A stretch of 61,537 bases of DNA from Bradyrhizobium sp. RD5-C2 (GTDB lineage: Bacteria; Pseudomonadota; Alphaproteobacteria; Rhizobiales; Xanthobacteraceae), in the NCBI RefSeq assembly GCF_019972155.1, contig NZ_BOVL01000016.1, positions 1 through 61,537 on the forward strand, read 5' to 3'. The notes under the pieces are model-generated. The model saw only the letters and a list, made by a program, of their open reading frames with translations. It had not been told where the DNA came from and made no database searches. Shown here piece by piece: positions 1-8,082 of this stretch (position 1 is the first letter of the stretch; every line of letters starts with the position of its first letter). The position numbers and the translations under genes are program-made.

Positions 1-1
1 T

Positions 2-733
2 GGTTCGGGTTCGGATGATGTTTGGGTTCAGGCGTTCGATGGTATGGCATGGAGTGCTTGGAAGGAGTTTCATGTCAACGCGCCGGTCGATCATGCGCCG
101 GTCGTCGCTGCGTCAGATTTCGACGCATCGCACGATGCCAATATTGCCATCTCAAGCCTTTTTTCGGTGAATGATCTCGACGGCGATGCGATCATAAAAT
201 ATCAGCTCTGGGATTCTACGAGCGACCCAGCAAGTGGAAATTGGACCGTGGGAGGTGTAGCCCAGGGGGCCGATCAAGCCATCGATGTGTCAATGGCGCA
301 ATTAGGCATCACAGCATTCCAGAGCCGCTCGGGCACGGATGACTTATGGATGCGAGCGAGCGATGGCCTGCTTTGGAGCAATTGGAAGGAGTTCCACGTC
401 AATGCTCCCGTCGACAATGCGCCCGTTGTAACCGGCGGCAATTTTGTGGCTTCGCCAGGTCAGAGTATTTCTGCCTCCCCACTCTTCTTGGTCAACGACG
501 CGGACGGCGACAGTATCACGAAATACCAGTTCTGGGATTCCACGACGGAAGCCACAAGCGGGCATTGGAGCGTGGACGGCATCGTTCAAGGCGCAAATGC
601 AACTATCGACGTTAGCGCATCGCGGCTTGCAAGCACTGTATTTCAGGGCGGCACGGTTTCCGACGATCTCTGGGTCCGTGCCAGCGACGGCACGCAATGG
701 AGCCAATGGCACGAATTTCATTGGATTGTCTAA
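2..733 (+). CDS. C-terminal end of a large repeat-containing surface protein (partial)
   Basis: The frame is already open at the left edge, so the true start lies outside the window. About 243 residues are visible. They form repeats of roughly 100 residues, each with a DxDGD(A/S)I-x-KYQ(L/F)WDST core, a (Q)GA-x2-ID stretch, a DDLW-x-RASDG motif and a W-x-(Q/N)W-(K/H)EFH ending: one partial and two full copies. The last copy ends in EFHWIV just before the stop. Such repeats are typical of very long secreted or surface proteins with cadherin-like or VCBS-like modules; export by a type I system is common in these families but the signal cannot be checked here because the protein ends without an obvious RTX tail. 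Function is inferred only from architecture. No other gene appears to be coupled to it downstream. Confidence 0.8.
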   Translation, partial: GSGSDDVWVQAFDGMAWSAWKEFHVNAPVDHAPVVAASDFDASHDANIAISSLFSVNDLDGDAIIKYQLWDSTSDPASGNWTVGGVAQGADQAIDVSMAQLGITAFQSRSGTDDLWMRASDGLLWSNWKEFHVNAPVDNAPVVTGGNFVASPGQSISASPLFLVNDADGDSITKYQFWDSTTEATSGHWSVDGIVQGANATIDVSASRLASTVFQGGTVSDDLWVRASDGTQWSQWHEFHWIV

Positions 734-984
734 CCGAGCCACGGGCTTCGTCGAACGTTTAGCGTCGTTCGAACCGCGGATAGCCGGCGTTTGCTCAAAC
801 CTTGCGAACACGTTTGAAGGGACCGGTGTTCGACGCGCGCGACTTCGACCGCTTTCGGGTCCGCCACCGTGACACCGGCAGCTGCGCGTGCTCGTCCCAT
901 ACTCGAATTCTCCGCAACCTTGCCCTTTAGGGCACTGCGCAATTCGTCTACTTGGAACTCGCCAAATCGGCCTCAGATACTTAT

Positions 985-1287
985 TTTCCGGGCATGCCAA
1001 TATTCGAATTCTACCTCTCAACGGTCGAGAAGACCGTACCGGCTGGCCCGGGGTGGTTGCACGAGATCAATACAACGGCTACCGCCTGCGCCTCGAGCGC
1101 GAGGGTAATCGCGTGCGGCGGATCACCAAGGGCGGCCACGACTGGTCCCAGCGCTTCCCCTGAATGGCCGGTGAGTTCGGATTTGAGGGCTTAGTGTCGA
1201 AACGATCAGACCATCCCTATCGTGGCGGCCGATGCCTCCACTGGATCGAGTCAAGAACCGGAGTCATCCGGCCATGTCGCGGAGTTT
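985..1287 (+). pseudogene. Relic of an ATP-dependent DNA ligase
   Basis: Reading across frames restores the order seen in small ATP-dependent DNA ligases: a stretch ending GPGWLHEI, then YNGYRLRLER and RITKGGHDWSQRFP after a one-base loss near 1068, then, after a large internal deletion, EFGFEGLVSKRSDHPYRG and, after another frameshift, VKNRSHPAMSR. In the family the first block carries the catalytic lysine of the KxDG motif; here the lysine codon is destroyed by the frameshift. The EGLVSKR block corresponds to the second nucleotide-binding motif. What remains is about 100 codons of an enzyme of some 300, so it cannot function. It lies directly upstream of the gene interrupted by the IS66 element. 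Confidence 0.75.
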
Positions 1288-1319
1288 CGAATGAACGAAT
1301 TGGTCTCGGGCGGCCTCAA

Positions 1320-1327
1320 GGTAGTCG
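1320..1327. repeat. Left 8-bp target-site duplication of the IS66 element
   Basis: GGTAGTCG, identical to 3834-3841. Part of the reading frame of the interrupted small gene (codons for V, V and the first base of A). Confidence 0.92.
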
Positions 1328-1408
1328 GTAAGCGCTGTTCAGCGGCCACCTTCCGGCTGACGGGGTGATCTGCGAGTCTGCAGTTCGGTTTGGACCGTTA
1401 GGCTTAGA

Positions 1409-1867
1409 ATGGACACAGTGCATAGTGCTATCACGGAGCCGGTGCGGCGGCTTGAGGTCTTCACCGGAGCCGGCCGTCGGCGGAAGTGGAGCGATGAGGA
1501 CAAGGCGCGGATCGTTGCGGAGATCGTGGCGAGCGGCGACTCGGTCTGTTCGGTAGCCCGACGGCATGGATTGTCGCCGCAGCAGTTGTTTGGCTGGCGA
1601 CGTCAGTTGCGAGAGGCAGCAGGCGGTCATTCCGAAATAGAAGAAGTACAGTTTGTGCCGGCGGTGGTGGATGCCGCGGTACCGGCGCCCGCTGTTGGCC
1701 GGGAGCGCAAAGCGGTGCGCTGCAAGGCCAAGGAGAATACCCGGGCTCGCCATTGCGATGCCGGGGTCATCGAGATCGAAGTCGACGGCATCACGATCCG
1801 GGCCGGTCGTGGTGCAGACCCGACGATGGTTGCGTCGATCGTCCAGGCGCTGAAGGCGAGCCGGTGA
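1409..1867 (+). CDS. tnpA: IS66 TnpA, helix-turn-helix accessory protein
   Basis: A 152-residue protein with the typical IS66 TnpA start region RRRKWSDEDKARIVAEI and a helix-turn-helix around residues 35-75 (SVCSVARRHGLSPQQLFGWRRQL), followed by a variable linker and a C-terminal segment VIEIEVDGITIRAGRGAD that is usual in the family. It is thought to assist DNA binding by the transposase. Its stop TGA overlaps the GTG start of tnpB (GTGA), so the two are translationally coupled. The frame is intact. Confidence 0.93.
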   Translation: MDTVHSAITEPVRRLEVFTGAGRRRKWSDEDKARIVAEIVASGDSVCSVARRHGLSPQQLFGWRRQLREAAGGHSEIEEVQFVPAVVDAAVPAPAVGRERKAVRCKAKENTRARHCDAGVIEIEVDGITIRAGRGADPTMVASIVQALKASR

Positions 1868-2219
1868 TTGGTCCGTCGGGGGCGGTCCGGGTGATGGTGG
1901 CGACCAAACCGGTGGACTTCCGCGAGGGGATGGAAGGGCTCGCGACCTGGCGCGTGAGAGCATGCGGGCAGACCCATTCTCGGGAGCTGTCTATGTGTTC
2001 CGGGGCAAGAGGGCGGATCGGATCAAGCTGGTGTTCTGGGACGGAACGGGTCTGTGCCTGTTCGCCAAGAGGCTCGAGGATGGGATCTTCCGTTGGCCGA
2101 AGATCGAGGACGGCGTGATGCGTCTGTCGGCGGCGCAATTGTCGGCGCTGCTGGAAGGGCTCGACTGGCGGCTTGTGCATGAGGCGCGGGAGACGTCGAC
2201 GCCAACGCAAGCCGGATAG
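1864..2219 (+). pseudogene. tnpB: IS66 TnpB (Orf2), frameshifted
   Basis: From GTG at 1864 the frame reads MIGPSGAVRVMVATKPVDFREGMEGLA, a standard IS66 Orf2 N-terminus, then leaves the family sequence. The remainder, MRADPFSGAVYVFRGK to the stop at 2219, continues in another frame with the usual WDGTGLCLFAKRLEDG and KIEDGVMRLS motifs. Aligning the two halves needs one extra base near 1943-1950, i.e. a one-base deletion in this copy. The full product would be about 118 residues. TnpB is required for efficient transposition of many IS66 elements. A sequencing error is an alternative. Confidence 0.85.
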
Positions 2220-2299
2220 CTGTTGGCGGCGCTGCGGCGAAGTGAATCAGGAGAGTCGGACGCGTCGCCAGATGGCGGCGAATATGCTCTGAATTGGGT

Positions 2300-3820
2300 G
2301 TGAGCGACGCCCTGCCTGACGATCCCGAGACGCTGAAAGCGATGCTGCTTGCCGAGCGATGCGAGAGCGAACGGCTGCGTCAGATCATCAAGGAATTGCA
2401 GCGACATCGGTTTGGCCGGCGGGCAGAGACGCTGCCTGAAGATCAGATGCTGCTGGGTCTTGAAGACGTCGAGCAGGTCGCCGCATACAACGAGACGGCA
2501 CAGGACGTGAGCGCACCTGAAGGCCGTGAGGCGCGGGCCCGCAAGCGCCGCCGCAATCGCGGTGCCTTGCCGAGGCACCTGCCCCGGATCGAGGTCGTCG
2601 TCGACATCGAGGACAAGACCTGTCCCTGCTGCCAAGGCGAGTTACACCGGATCGGCGAGGGTAGAAGCGAGCGGCTGGACCTGGTCCCGGCGCAGTTCCG
2701 GATCCTCGTGACCCGGCGTCCCAAATACGCCTGCCGGGCTTGCGAGGACGGCGTCAGGCAGGCGCCGGCTCCCATTAGGCTGATCGAGGGCGGCCTGCCG
2801 ACCGAGGCCACCGTCGCCCAGGTCCTGGTCTCCAAATATGCCGATCACCTGCCGCTCTACCGGCAGGCGCAGATTTACGCCCGCCAGGGCATTGAGCTCG
2901 ATCGTTCGACGCTGGCGGACTGGGTAGGACAAGCTGCCTTCCACCTGCGTCCGCTGCATGACCGTCTCCTCGGCAAGCTCAGGCAACGGCCGAAGCTGTT
3001 CGCCGACGAGACGACGATGCCGGTGCTCGATCCTGGCCGCGGTCGCACGAAGACCGGTCAGCTCTGGGCCTATGCAGCGGACGACCGGCCGTGGGGCGGT
3101 GCCGATCCGCCGGGCCTTGCCTATGTCTATGCCCCCGATCGCAAAGCCGATCGGCCGATCGCCCATCTCGCAGGCTTCAAGGGGATCCTGCAGGTCGATG
3201 GCTATGCCGGCTATGGCAAGCTCGCCGAGCGTGGCGACGTCCAACTTGCATTCTGCTGGTCGCACATGCGACGTAACTTCTACGAACTTGCCACACCCGG
3301 TCCCGCGCCCATTGCGAGCGAGGCGCTCAAGCACATCGCCGAGTTCTACGCCATCGAAAAGGACATCCGTGGCCGCGGCGCCGAGGAGCGCCGTCTCGCT
3401 CGGCAGGAGAAAATCCGGCCGTTGGCGGAAGCCTTCGAGCGATGGCTCCGCGCAAAGCTCGCGTTGATCAGCCAAAAGGGCAAGTTGGCCGACGCTATCC
3501 GTTATGCGCTCTCACGCTGGGAGGGCCTGACGCGCTTCATCGATGATGGCCGTATCGAGCTCGACAACAACGCCGTCGGGCGCTCGATCCGCCCGATCAC
3601 GCTGAATCGGAAAAATGCACTGTTCGCAGGCTCCGACGGCGGCGCCCAGCATTGGGCCATCATCGCCTCCTTGATCGAAACCTGTAAGCTGAACGACGTC
3701 GACCCGCTCGCCTACCTGACCGACGTCCTCACCAGGATCGTCAACGGCCATCCAAACAGCGACATCGATCAGCTGCTTCCGTGGGCCTATTGCCGTCAAG
3801 ACCTCAAAGCTGTGGCCTGA
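2300..3820 (+). CDS. tnpC: IS66 TnpC transposase
   Basis: The catalytic transposase, about 506 residues. The N-terminus is a leucine-rich coiled coil (ERLRQIIKELQRHRFGRRAE), followed by a zinc-finger-like domain (CPCC, later YACRAC), the IS66 core with the first catalytic Asp in FADETTMPVLDPG, a second in QVDGYAGYGKLA and the ELDNNAVGRSIRP motif carrying the acidic residue, and the family C-terminus IDQLLPWAY. GTG at 2300 gives the usual MSDALPDDPE start; a TTG at 2294 is in frame. No internal stop. The stop codon is inside the right terminal repeat. Confidence 0.95.
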   Translation: MSDALPDDPETLKAMLLAERCESERLRQIIKELQRHRFGRRAETLPEDQMLLGLEDVEQVAAYNETAQDVSAPEGREARARKRRRNRGALPRHLPRIEVVVDIEDKTCPCCQGELHRIGEGRSERLDLVPAQFRILVTRRPKYACRACEDGVRQAPAPIRLIEGGLPTEATVAQVLVSKYADHLPLYRQAQIYARQGIELDRSTLADWVGQAAFHLRPLHDRLLGKLRQRPKLFADETTMPVLDPGRGRTKTGQLWAYAADDRPWGGADPPGLAYVYAPDRKADRPIAHLAGFKGILQVDGYAGYGKLAERGDVQLAFCWSHMRRNFYELATPGPAPIASEALKHIAEFYAIEKDIRGRGAEERRLARQEKIRPLAEAFERWLRAKLALISQKGKLADAIRYALSRWEGLTRFIDDGRIELDNNAVGRSIRPITLNRKNALFAGSDGGAQHWAIIASLIETCKLNDVDPLAYLTDVLTRIVNGHPNSDIDQLLPWAYCRQDLKAVA

Positions 3821-3833
3821 GAACGACGCTTAC

Positions 3834-3841
3834 GGTAGTCG
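3834..3841. repeat. Right 8-bp target-site duplication of the IS66 element
   Basis: GGTAGTCG, identical to 1320-1327, immediately outside the right inverted repeat. Confidence 0.92.
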
Positions 3842-3987
3842 CGCCTCATGCGATGATTATTGTAGGCTTCGTGCTTGCGTTGGTCAGCCTGATAGTTAGG
3901 TCGCGGCAAAAGCGATTTGAGGCGGAGCAAGAGGAAGAGGAAGAGGAAGCGCCCCGATCCCGGGCGCAGATGTTTGCTTTCCACTGA

Positions 3988-4204
3988 ACGAAGTAAAAGT
4001 CCCGACGCCGGTCAGAAGGGATCCTGCGCCCAGACTTAGACGCCGGTCGAATTAGCCTTCTATCCGTTCGACTGCGAGGAGCAGCACCGGTGGGCGAAGA
4101 AGCTTCGCACCTGGGAGAAACAATACGCGCCCTTCCCCCACCGCCACGGCGCTCGGGTCACGCGGTTGAATAATTGAATGCTTGCGCTTGCGGAGGTCAG
4201 AACG
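3988..4204. other. Intergenic stretch with an unexplained frame
   Basis: No gene is supported. From about 4053 to 4175 the plus strand reads a clean 40-codon frame (FYPFDCEEQHRWAKKL near its start, stop TGA at 4173-4175) without a start codon; it could be the tail of a lost gene but no family is recognised. Confidence 0.4.
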
Positions 4205-4381
4205 ATGTCCAAACGCAGCGCGAACGAACGGCGTTTTACTAGCCGCTATTTACGGGCGGTAGCCTCTATCGCGAACTCCGGCACCCCGGTTGCGATACCT
4301 ATCATGTCGCGCTCGACGTCGTCCGTGCATCCGAAAGCAACACCGATTCAAAGGTTTCGATTTCGAGCATTGCCCGATTAA
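4205..4381 (+). CDS. Small hypothetical basic protein
   Basis: A 58-residue frame from ATG at 4205 with a good Shine-Dalgarno sequence, GGAGGT at 4192-4197. The product is basic and serine-rich (starts MSKRSANERRFTSRYLRAV) with no recognised domain or membrane segment. Its last four bases overlap the end of the convergent gene on the minus strand. The ribosome site is the main support; composition is otherwise unremarkable. Confidence 0.35.
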   Translation: MSKRSANERRFTSRYLRAVASIANSGTPVAIPIMSRSTSSVHPKATPIQRFRFRALPD

Positions 4382-6288
4382 TGGCCGGGTATTCTGATGC
4401 GACTGGCCACCTCCGCAGCCCTGCTTGCCGCCGCAGAAGCTGCATTCGAGGCAGCTCTACTCGCAGCTGACGAAGCCGCGTTCGACGCGGCCCTGCTCGC
4501 AGCTGACGAAGCCGCATTCGAGGCGGCCCTCGTCGCAGCTGAGGAAGCTGCATTCGACGCAGCCCTGCTCGCAGCTGAGGAAGCTGCGTTCGACGCGGCC
4601 CTCGTCGCAGCCGACGAAGCCGCCCGGTTCGCGGCCGATGATGCAGCTGACGAAGCCGCCCTGTTAGCTGCAGACGAGGCTGCCCTATTAACAGCAGACG
4701 AGACCGCTGATGATCCCGCTCTGTTTGCGGCAGGAGAGGCCGTTGAGGACACGGCTCCGTTAGCAACTGAGGTCGTTGACGGCAGCGCCCCAGCGGTCGC
4801 AGGTATCTTTGGGGAGGTCGTGGTAGCTGCGGCCCTGCTTGTCGAGCCTACCGATTTGGCGCTGGTGGTACCCTCGGATCGCGCCGCTTTAGGCGAATTA
4901 GCGTCCTTGGTAACATTCTTGTTTTCCGGAGAGCTTGTCGTCACTTCCGCGTTGCTCGTCGGGGTCACCGACGTCGGCTGCATTCCTCCTGAGTTAACGG
5001 TATTGTTAGGCTTAGAGAGCGTTGGCTTAGCATTAGTTGGCTCTTTAACCGTCTTCTTGCCCTCTGCGGGGCTTGTAGCCTCCGTCGATTTCTTTGCTTG
5101 GTCGGAACTGCTCCCATTGCCCCCCGGTAATCGCGCTTTTGAGTCATCACGAACCGCACAACCCGGTTGGTTGCAGTTGATGCCACCACCGCCACCGCCA
5201 CTGCTGCCACTACCCGAGCCGCTGTTGCTAGAAGGTGGGAGGAAGCCAACATTTCCGTGGCCGGGTGCGGGATTTGACCCTGAGTTGCCGCCGGAACCGC
5301 CGCCTCTTACAGCCTCTCGAGTTACGCAAGTCTGGCCTGCAGGACAGGGCGGAGGCCCACCACTGTTATTACCTGAATTACTCGAAGGCGCATTGTTGGA
5401 TGCCCCTGAGGAAGTGCCTCCTCCGGTACCTGAACCAGGTTGCCCTACATAGTCACCGGCGTGACGGGGATCGGGTCGTGGCGGCGGGGGGGGAGAGCCA
5501 TCACACTGGGACTGACATAACCACCCCCCGGGGCCAACACGGGTAATATAGCCCTCACTGTTCACGGTTGCGATGCCGGGCATCCAGACCCAGTTGGGTC
5601 CCGTCGGACGCAGATTGGGCAGTTCATCGTAATATTTAGGCGCCGTCTGGACAGGCTTCAAAGCATCAATGGCGATATCTAGAGCCTTCAACGGTAGCGG
5701 CTTTTCGATGTCGGTCGCGTGCTCGATGATTTTGTCTACAATCTCCTGCGCTCCCTTCTTGCCGATATCCGCGCCAACGTTCTTCGGGTCCCAAGGATCT
5801 TCAGGAAGTTCTGGCTTTTCGCCACTGAATTCCTCCTTGGAAGATGACGGCGCATTGCTGAGCGTTGGACCGGGGGGGGTAGAGTTGAGCAGGTCCTTTG
5901 CCGAAGGCTCTGGCAGGTTCAATGTGGGACCAGTCGGAAAGTCGTTAGGATTTCTGAACCTAACAGGCGGTCCGGGAGCGGCATTGCCACTGGGCCCTGT
6001 CGTGCCGCTAACAGATGAGACACCGGCTCCCGCATTAGATTGAGGCACGCTCGTCGGTCCGCTGGCGCCGCCTGGTGGGACCGCAATTGGCATCTCCGCG
6101 CTTCCCGTGCTCGAAGCGTTCGATGGCCCAATTTGATTTGTGACCGTCGAAGGGATCCTCAGACCTTGCGCTTTAGAAGGTAGGGTCAGAAGACACAAGC
6201 ACAAAGCCGCGCAAACCGGTGAAGCTAACTCGCTGGTCAAAACCAATGTGGTTTTAAAATTGATGGCAAAGCGGGACAAAATGCGCAT
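4378..6288 (-). CDS. Secreted low-complexity Ala/Ser-rich protein, 636 residues
   Basis: The N-terminus has a signal peptide (basic start, hydrophobic core PVCAALCLCLLTLPSKA at about residues 24-40). The middle contains a region of ordinary composition around residues 165-265, including IGKKGAQEIVDKIIEHATDIE and PTGPNWVWMPGI, then Gly/Ser/Asn-rich stretches with isolated Cys pairs (CQSQC, PPCPAGQTC, CNQPGC). The C-terminal 100 residues are Ala/Ser/Arg/Asn repeats of 12 residues (RAASNAASSAAS type) encoded by a 36-bp tandem repeat. No enzyme fold is recognised; an envelope or surface role is inferred. It resembles the secreted Pro-rich protein at 9303-11360 in its mix of low complexity and Cys pairs. 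A long frame on the opposite strand is a shadow of the repeat. Confidence 0.7.
   Translation of the reverse strand: MRILSRFAINFKTTLVLTSELASPVCAALCLCLLTLPSKAQGLRIPSTVTNQIGPSNASSTGSAEMPIAVPPGGASGPTSVPQSNAGAGVSSVSGTTGPSGNAAPGPPVRFRNPNDFPTGPTLNLPEPSAKDLLNSTPPGPTLSNAPSSSKEEFSGEKPELPEDPWDPKNVGADIGKKGAQEIVDKIIEHATDIEKPLPLKALDIAIDALKPVQTAPKYYDELPNLRPTGPNWVWMPGIATVNSEGYITRVGPGGWLCQSQCDGSPPPPPRPDPRHAGDYVGQPGSGTGGGTSSGASNNAPSSNSGNNSGGPPPCPAGQTCVTREAVRGGGSGGNSGSNPAPGHGNVGFLPPSSNSGSGSGSSGGGGGGINCNQPGCAVRDDSKARLPGGNGSSSDQAKKSTEATSPAEGKKTVKEPTNAKPTLSKPNNTVNSGGMQPTSVTPTSNAEVTTSSPENKNVTKDANSPKAARSEGTTSAKSVGSTSRAAATTTSPKIPATAGALPSTTSVANGAVSSTASPAANRAGSSAVSSAVNRAASSAANRAASSAASSAANRAASSAATRAASNAASSAASRAASNAASSAATRAASNAASSAASRAASNAASSAASRAASNAASAAASRAAEVASRIRIPGH
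4442..4621. repeat. Tandem repeat, five 36-bp units
   Basis: Five consecutive 36-bp units with few differences, each ending GCAGCTGA(C/G)GAAGC(C/T) on the plus strand. Read on the minus strand each unit encodes 12 residues of the Ala/Ser/Arg/Asn tail of the secreted protein. A degenerate sixth unit follows to about 4665. Unit number could vary between strains. Confidence 0.9.
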
Positions 6289-6533
6289 CGCGCCCTCCTC
6301 CCGAGATAAAGCTTAAAAGGCAACCTTATCACCTTTTAGGGAACTCCATCAAAAAGATTTGTCGGGGTTAATACCTGAGTGGTTCGACTGGCGGTCGTCA
6401 CTTTTTCAGCAGTACGGGCTGGAGGCATAGGACCATCAATTATTTCGCATCTGCGAACCGGCTCTCTTCTCGAGATCGAGACCCGCAAGAGACGTTACTG
6501 CCGTGAAGTCCCAGCCCTAGCGATGATGATGCC

Positions 6534-6606
6534 TGACGCGGTCAGGACTTAAGCTGCCGATGTCGGAATCAAAATCGGATGCCTTAACCAGCTTGGCTAC
6601 GCGCCA
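6534..6606 (-). pseudogene. Decayed tRNA-Gln(UUG)-like sequence
   Basis: On the minus strand a 73-base segment folds like a tRNA: seven acceptor pairs TGGCGCG with CGCGTCA (one G-U), TA at positions 8-9, a D-arm GCC...GGC with the GGTTAAGG loop, an anticodon arm TCCGA-TTTTGAT-TCCGA (one mismatch) with anticodon TTG, and a five-base variable loop. The T-arm no longer pairs (GCAGC-TTAAGTC-CTGAC) and no CCA follows. The spacing of all arms is conserved. It is therefore a non-functional relic, perhaps left by an integrated element. Confidence 0.6.
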
Positions 6607-6663
6607 ATGAGTGGCGTTCTCTACGACAGACGAACCCGAGCCGCTATCCATCAAGTGTCTCCG

Positions 6664-6691
6664 AAAAAAAGGCCCCGCCATGAGGCGGGGC
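6664..6691 (-). terminator. Rho-independent terminator of the beta-barrel gene
   Basis: Read on the minus strand: GCCCCGCC-TCAT-GGCGGGGC followed by C and seven T. Perfect 8-bp stem, 30 bases past the stop at 6723. Confidence 0.93.
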
Positions 6692-6722
6692 ACAAGCGAA
6701 CTTGAAGACTTTATGTTGTCTT

Positions 6723-7802
6723 CTAGAATGTCCACCGAAGTCCCGCGGTCGTCCCATAAGCGGTCAACCCAGAAATCCCGCTGCCGTGAGCTTCAATGAA
6801 GCTGGAGAAGGTCGGCGTCCAAAGGACATTCAGCTTGCCGGATGCGCGACCGCCCACCTGACCTGTCGCGATGCCGCTTCCGGTGGCCACCGGCTGAGCC
6901 ACACCACCCACCAACACTGTGCTGATGCCGCTTTGCGCAACGATCGAGAAGGCTTCGAGCTTGAGCGACGGCTGAACACGCGTTCCGTTCCAAGTGGTCT
7001 CGGTGCCGAAACGAGCACCACCGTGCACCTCAGTGCTGTCGCCTGTCTGGCTACCAAAACTGGCGGTGAACGTTTGAGTATAGGCGGCGCCGACAGTCGG
7101 CTCGATAAACCAGCCATCGGCAAGGTCGAATTTGTACTGGACGTTTGGCGCGTAGCTCACGCCGGTACTGTCGGTGTTGGTGACGATGCCCGCGGCCGCC
7201 AGGCGCGAGGTTGTCCACGTTCCGTCGACCGTGAAATCAATCGAGAAGCCGCCGTTGGTGTAAGCGATCGTTCCAGCACCAACACCCGTGTCTGAACTGG
7301 TCCCAGGTGCGTTGCTCCAGACGCCACCACCCGTGAAGATCACGGTGAGAGCGTCGTACTGGCTGGAAATTCCGATCTTGGTGATATCGATTGCACCCGT
7401 GACACCGTAGGTGCTCGTGGTGATACCGGCCGACCGGCTCCAATCTGCCGATCCGGTCAAGTTGACACCATAGAGCCATGTAGGCAATGCCGGCGCTGGA
7501 GGCGGAGCCTTGGTATAGATGGGGGCCTTTGCATAACCGAGCGCCGCGAACGGATCGTTGCCTTGATAAGCCGGTTCATCCTCGCCGTTGAACTGCAGTC
7601 GCCCTGGTGTCGAGATGGACAGCCGTCTGCTCTGGATCTGATCACGCACGTTCTGCAGGACGTTTTGGATCACATTCTGAATAACGCGGTCAGCGACGGA
7701 ATCTGCTTTTGCAGGGCCGGTGACGACAAGGAGCGCCGGAATCGACGCGGGCAGCAATGCAACTTTTGCGCACTTAAAACCTTTGATTGCTTTGAAATTC
7801 AT
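6723..7802 (-). CDS. Outer-membrane autotransporter-type beta-barrel protein
   Basis: A 359-residue protein with a signal peptide (KVALLPASIPALLVVTGPAKA, cleavage near residue 33), a short amphipathic region with repeated VIQNV motifs and then alternating aromatic and polar strands through to a C-terminal phenylalanine (TAGLRWTF), the usual BamA recognition ending. Strand-like segments such as YGVNLTGSADW, ITKIGISSQYDALT and KLNVLWTPTFSSFIEAHG fit a 12-14 strand barrel related to autotransporter barrels. There is no large passenger domain, so it is either a stand-alone barrel or a very short autotransporter. A GGGGAC ribosome site precedes the ATG at 7802. It points away from the LuxR-type gene at 8083. 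Confidence 0.8.
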   Translation of the reverse strand: MNFKAIKGFKCAKVALLPASIPALLVVTGPAKADSVADRVIQNVIQNVLQNVRDQIQSRRLSISTPGRLQFNGEDEPAYQGNDPFAALGYAKAPIYTKAPPPAPALPTWLYGVNLTGSADWSRSAGITTSTYGVTGAIDITKIGISSQYDALTVIFTGGGVWSNAPGTSSDTGVGAGTIAYTNGGFSIDFTVDGTWTTSRLAAAGIVTNTDSTGVSYAPNVQYKFDLADGWFIEPTVGAAYTQTFTASFGSQTGDSTEVHGGARFGTETTWNGTRVQPSLKLEAFSIVAQSGISTVLVGGVAQPVATGSGIATGQVGGRASGKLNVLWTPTFSSFIEAHGSGISGLTAYGTTAGLRWTF

Positions 7803-8082
7803 CTTCTCGTCCCCTAATAACCCGCCTGGCTCCCCGCGAGCCCTGACTTAGTGGACCGCGCCCGCATGAACCACGTTCAACGCTAGTGAGGACCAAATCT
7901 ACCGTCTTCACCCGTTTGAGGTACGTTTCCCGCCCGATTGGCAAATTTAACCAGCCGATGCAAAAATATCACAGAGTTTCCCGTGTTTCTCCGTAGTTAC
8001 ACTGGCCTGAATCCACTGGACAACCCTGCGTAGACCGCGACACTTTGTCATTGCGAATTGCGGGCCGGCCATGGAGGGACAC

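Larger units (their letters stand above)
1328..3833 (+). mobile_element. IS66-family insertion sequence, about 2.5 kb
   Basis: The element carries the three-gene set tnpA-tnpB-tnpC of the IS66 family. Its ends are imperfect inverted repeats, left GTAAGCGCTGTTC at 1328 and right (reading inward) GTAAGCGTCGTTC at 3833, continuing to a shared GGCCAC. Flanking 8-mers 1320-1327 and 3834-3841 are identical (GGTAGTCG), which matches the 8-bp duplications known for this family. tnpC is intact but tnpB has a frameshift, so autonomous movement of this copy is doubtful. The stop codon of tnpC lies inside the right inverted repeat, as is common in compact IS66 elements. Confidence 0.95.
1291..3987 (+). 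pseudogene. Small membrane-protein gene interrupted by an IS66 element
   Basis: If the element at 1328-3833 and one copy of its 8-bp target duplication are removed, 1291-1327 joins 3842-3987 in frame and gives a 60-residue protein that begins MNELVSGGLKVVAPHAM and ends AQMFAFH. It has one hydrophobic segment (about residues 17-32, IIVGFVLALVSLIV), a basic stretch and then a run of acidic residues (EQEEEEEE). The ATG at 1291 is the only plausible start in this frame. The architecture is that of a single-pass inner-membrane microprotein; no family is recognised. The uninterrupted reconstruction argues that the insertion is recent. Confidence 0.75.

Noticed and set aside
4397..5452. Long plus-strand frame of 351 codons opposite the secreted Ala/Ser-rich gene
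   Set aside because: It exists because the 36-bp repeat and the GC-rich third positions of the minus-strand gene leave its complement open. The minus-strand frame has a signal peptide and normal composition outside the repeat.
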